6,393 bases of DNA, from assembly GCA_029938505.1 (NCBI GenBank), contig JAOZUV010000029.1:1-6393 (forward strand). Reading direction: 5' to 3'. A program made the position numbers and the translations under genes. The notes under the pieces are model-generated. The model had not been told where the DNA came from and ran no database searches. It saw only the letters and a program-made list of their open reading frames with translations. Below are positions 5,854 through 6,393 of this stretch, piece by piece. This DNA comes from Bacteroidales bacterium (GTDB lineage Bacteria; Bacteroidota; Bacteroidia; Bacteroidales; GCA-2711565). Each line of letters begins with the position of its first letter. The first letter of the stretch is position 1.

Positions 5854-6240
5854 TTATTGACCCTCGTACTTTTCTACTTCTTCGTTAAAGTAAACCAATT
5901 CAATACCTACCTCTTTGAACATTTCTTCTGACTCAGCACCGGCATGATATTTTTTTTCGCAAACCACCCTAACAATACCACAATTAATGATGAGCATGGC
6001 ACAGGTACGACATGGAGTCATGCGGCAATAAAGGGTTGAGTCATCTAAAGCAATTCCTAATTTGGCTGCTTGGCAAATGGCATTTTGTTCGGCATGAACG
6101 GTACGAACACAATGTTGGGTGATTTGACCGTCTTCATGATACACTTTTTTGAAAAGATGACCAACTTCATCACAGTGAGGAAGTCCTTTGGGTGAACCAA
6201 CATAACCCGTCACTAAAATTTGACGGTTATGAACAATCAC
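5854..6240 (-). CDS. dCMP/cytidine deaminase-family protein, N-terminally truncated reading frame
   Basis: The longest reading frame with a start codon (GTG at 6238-6240) gives 128 residues of a zinc-dependent deaminase of the dCMP deaminase/ComEB family, which makes dUMP from dCMP. Zinc ligands and the proton shuttle are present: HAE at 49-51 (H49, E51) and PCRTC at 76-80 (C77, C80). TGYVGSPKGLPHCDE (11-25) is the family's substrate-side loop. The family's first helix and start of the first strand are missing from this version but are encoded just upstream in the same frame (6241-6309). There they are cut off by a TAA at 6310-6312. The true gene is therefore probably longer and either broken or misread. 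It is on the same strand as the antiporter gene, with 128 bases between them, so cotranscription is possible. Family call is confident; whether the product is active is not. Confidence 0.75.
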   Translation of the reverse strand: MIVHNRQILVTGYVGSPKGLPHCDEVGHLFKKVYHEDGQITQHCVRTVHAEQNAICQAAKLGIALDDSTLYCRMTPCRTCAMLIINCGIVRVVCEKKYHAGAESEEMFKEVGIELVYFNEEVEKYEGQ

Positions 6241-6389
6241 ACATCCACTACGTCCACGGTCGCAAGTGGCACGTTTAGCAACGGCATCTGCTAATTCAAT
6301 AATGTATTCTTACCAGCTTGGTCGTATTTGTTTTTGTTGAGTGATTTTAGTGTATTTTTTGTCGGTTTACCGAGGTGCATTGCTGACAT
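6241..6389 (-). pseudogene. Damaged 5' part of the deaminase gene
   Basis: Continuing the deaminase frame upstream of 6240 gives 23 more family-like residues (beginning EYIIELAD, including AKRATC, ending GRSGC). Then comes a TAA at 6310-6312, then IRPSW directly before the stop. Family members have RPSW-(D/E)-E-Y here, so the TAA stands where one acidic codon should be; GAA to TAA is a single change. Above RPSW the frame has no ATG, GTG or TTG before another TAA at 6367-6369. An ATG at 6387-6389 opens another frame (MSAMHLGKPT...), which would join the RPSW frame if the A-run at 6355-6360 had one more A. Two lesions, real or sequencing errors, are thus implied. Confidence 0.6.
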
Positions 6390-6393
6390 ACCA

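Overview
The window reads as Bacteroidota DNA. Start codons lack clear Shine-Dalgarno sequences, and one promoter candidate fits the Bacteroidota pattern (TTTG, 20-base spacer, TAnnTTTG-like box). There is also a GAGCG...GTCGAAAT inverted repeat of a kind I associate with Bacteroidota intergenic DNA, and the transporter and lipoprotein genes are typical of the phylum. I cannot name a genus.

Left part (1-1775, + strand, AT-rich): an accessory island of three genes. The first (65-553) fuses a T5orf172/MUG113-type GIY-YIG-like domain to a helix-turn-helix. The next two overlap by 10 bases and are 'mobile mystery protein A' (HTH regulator) and 'mobile mystery protein B' (Fic-domain enzyme), a toxin-antitoxin-like pair found on mobile DNA. 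The HTH of the first gene aligns without gaps to the HTH of protein A, so the three genes look related in function. Before protein A lie three copies of atacatatat at exact 32-base spacing, one of them inside a candidate promoter, which suggests an operator. Short GCCAA(C)ACCGTTA repeats bracket the first gene, and a partly complementary motif follows the Fic gene. These hint at integron-cassette-like origins, but no complete attC site is visible.

Middle and right part (1856-5725, - strand, higher GC): a chromosomal-looking cluster transcribed right to left. It runs from an NhaC-family antiporter with an extra N-terminal extracytoplasmic domain, through a TauE/SafE (TSUP) permease 9 bases downstream, to a lipoprotein isoaspartyl peptidase/L-asparaginase 108 bases further on. 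The last gap holds the inverted repeat. The antiporter starts at GTG, and a nested palindrome overlaps this start codon.

Right edge (5854-6393, - strand): a dCMP/cytidine deaminase-family gene with intact zinc-site motifs but a damaged 5' end. An in-frame TAA interrupts a family-like N-terminus, and no start codon lies in frame upstream of it. It is either a decaying gene or a place with sequence errors.
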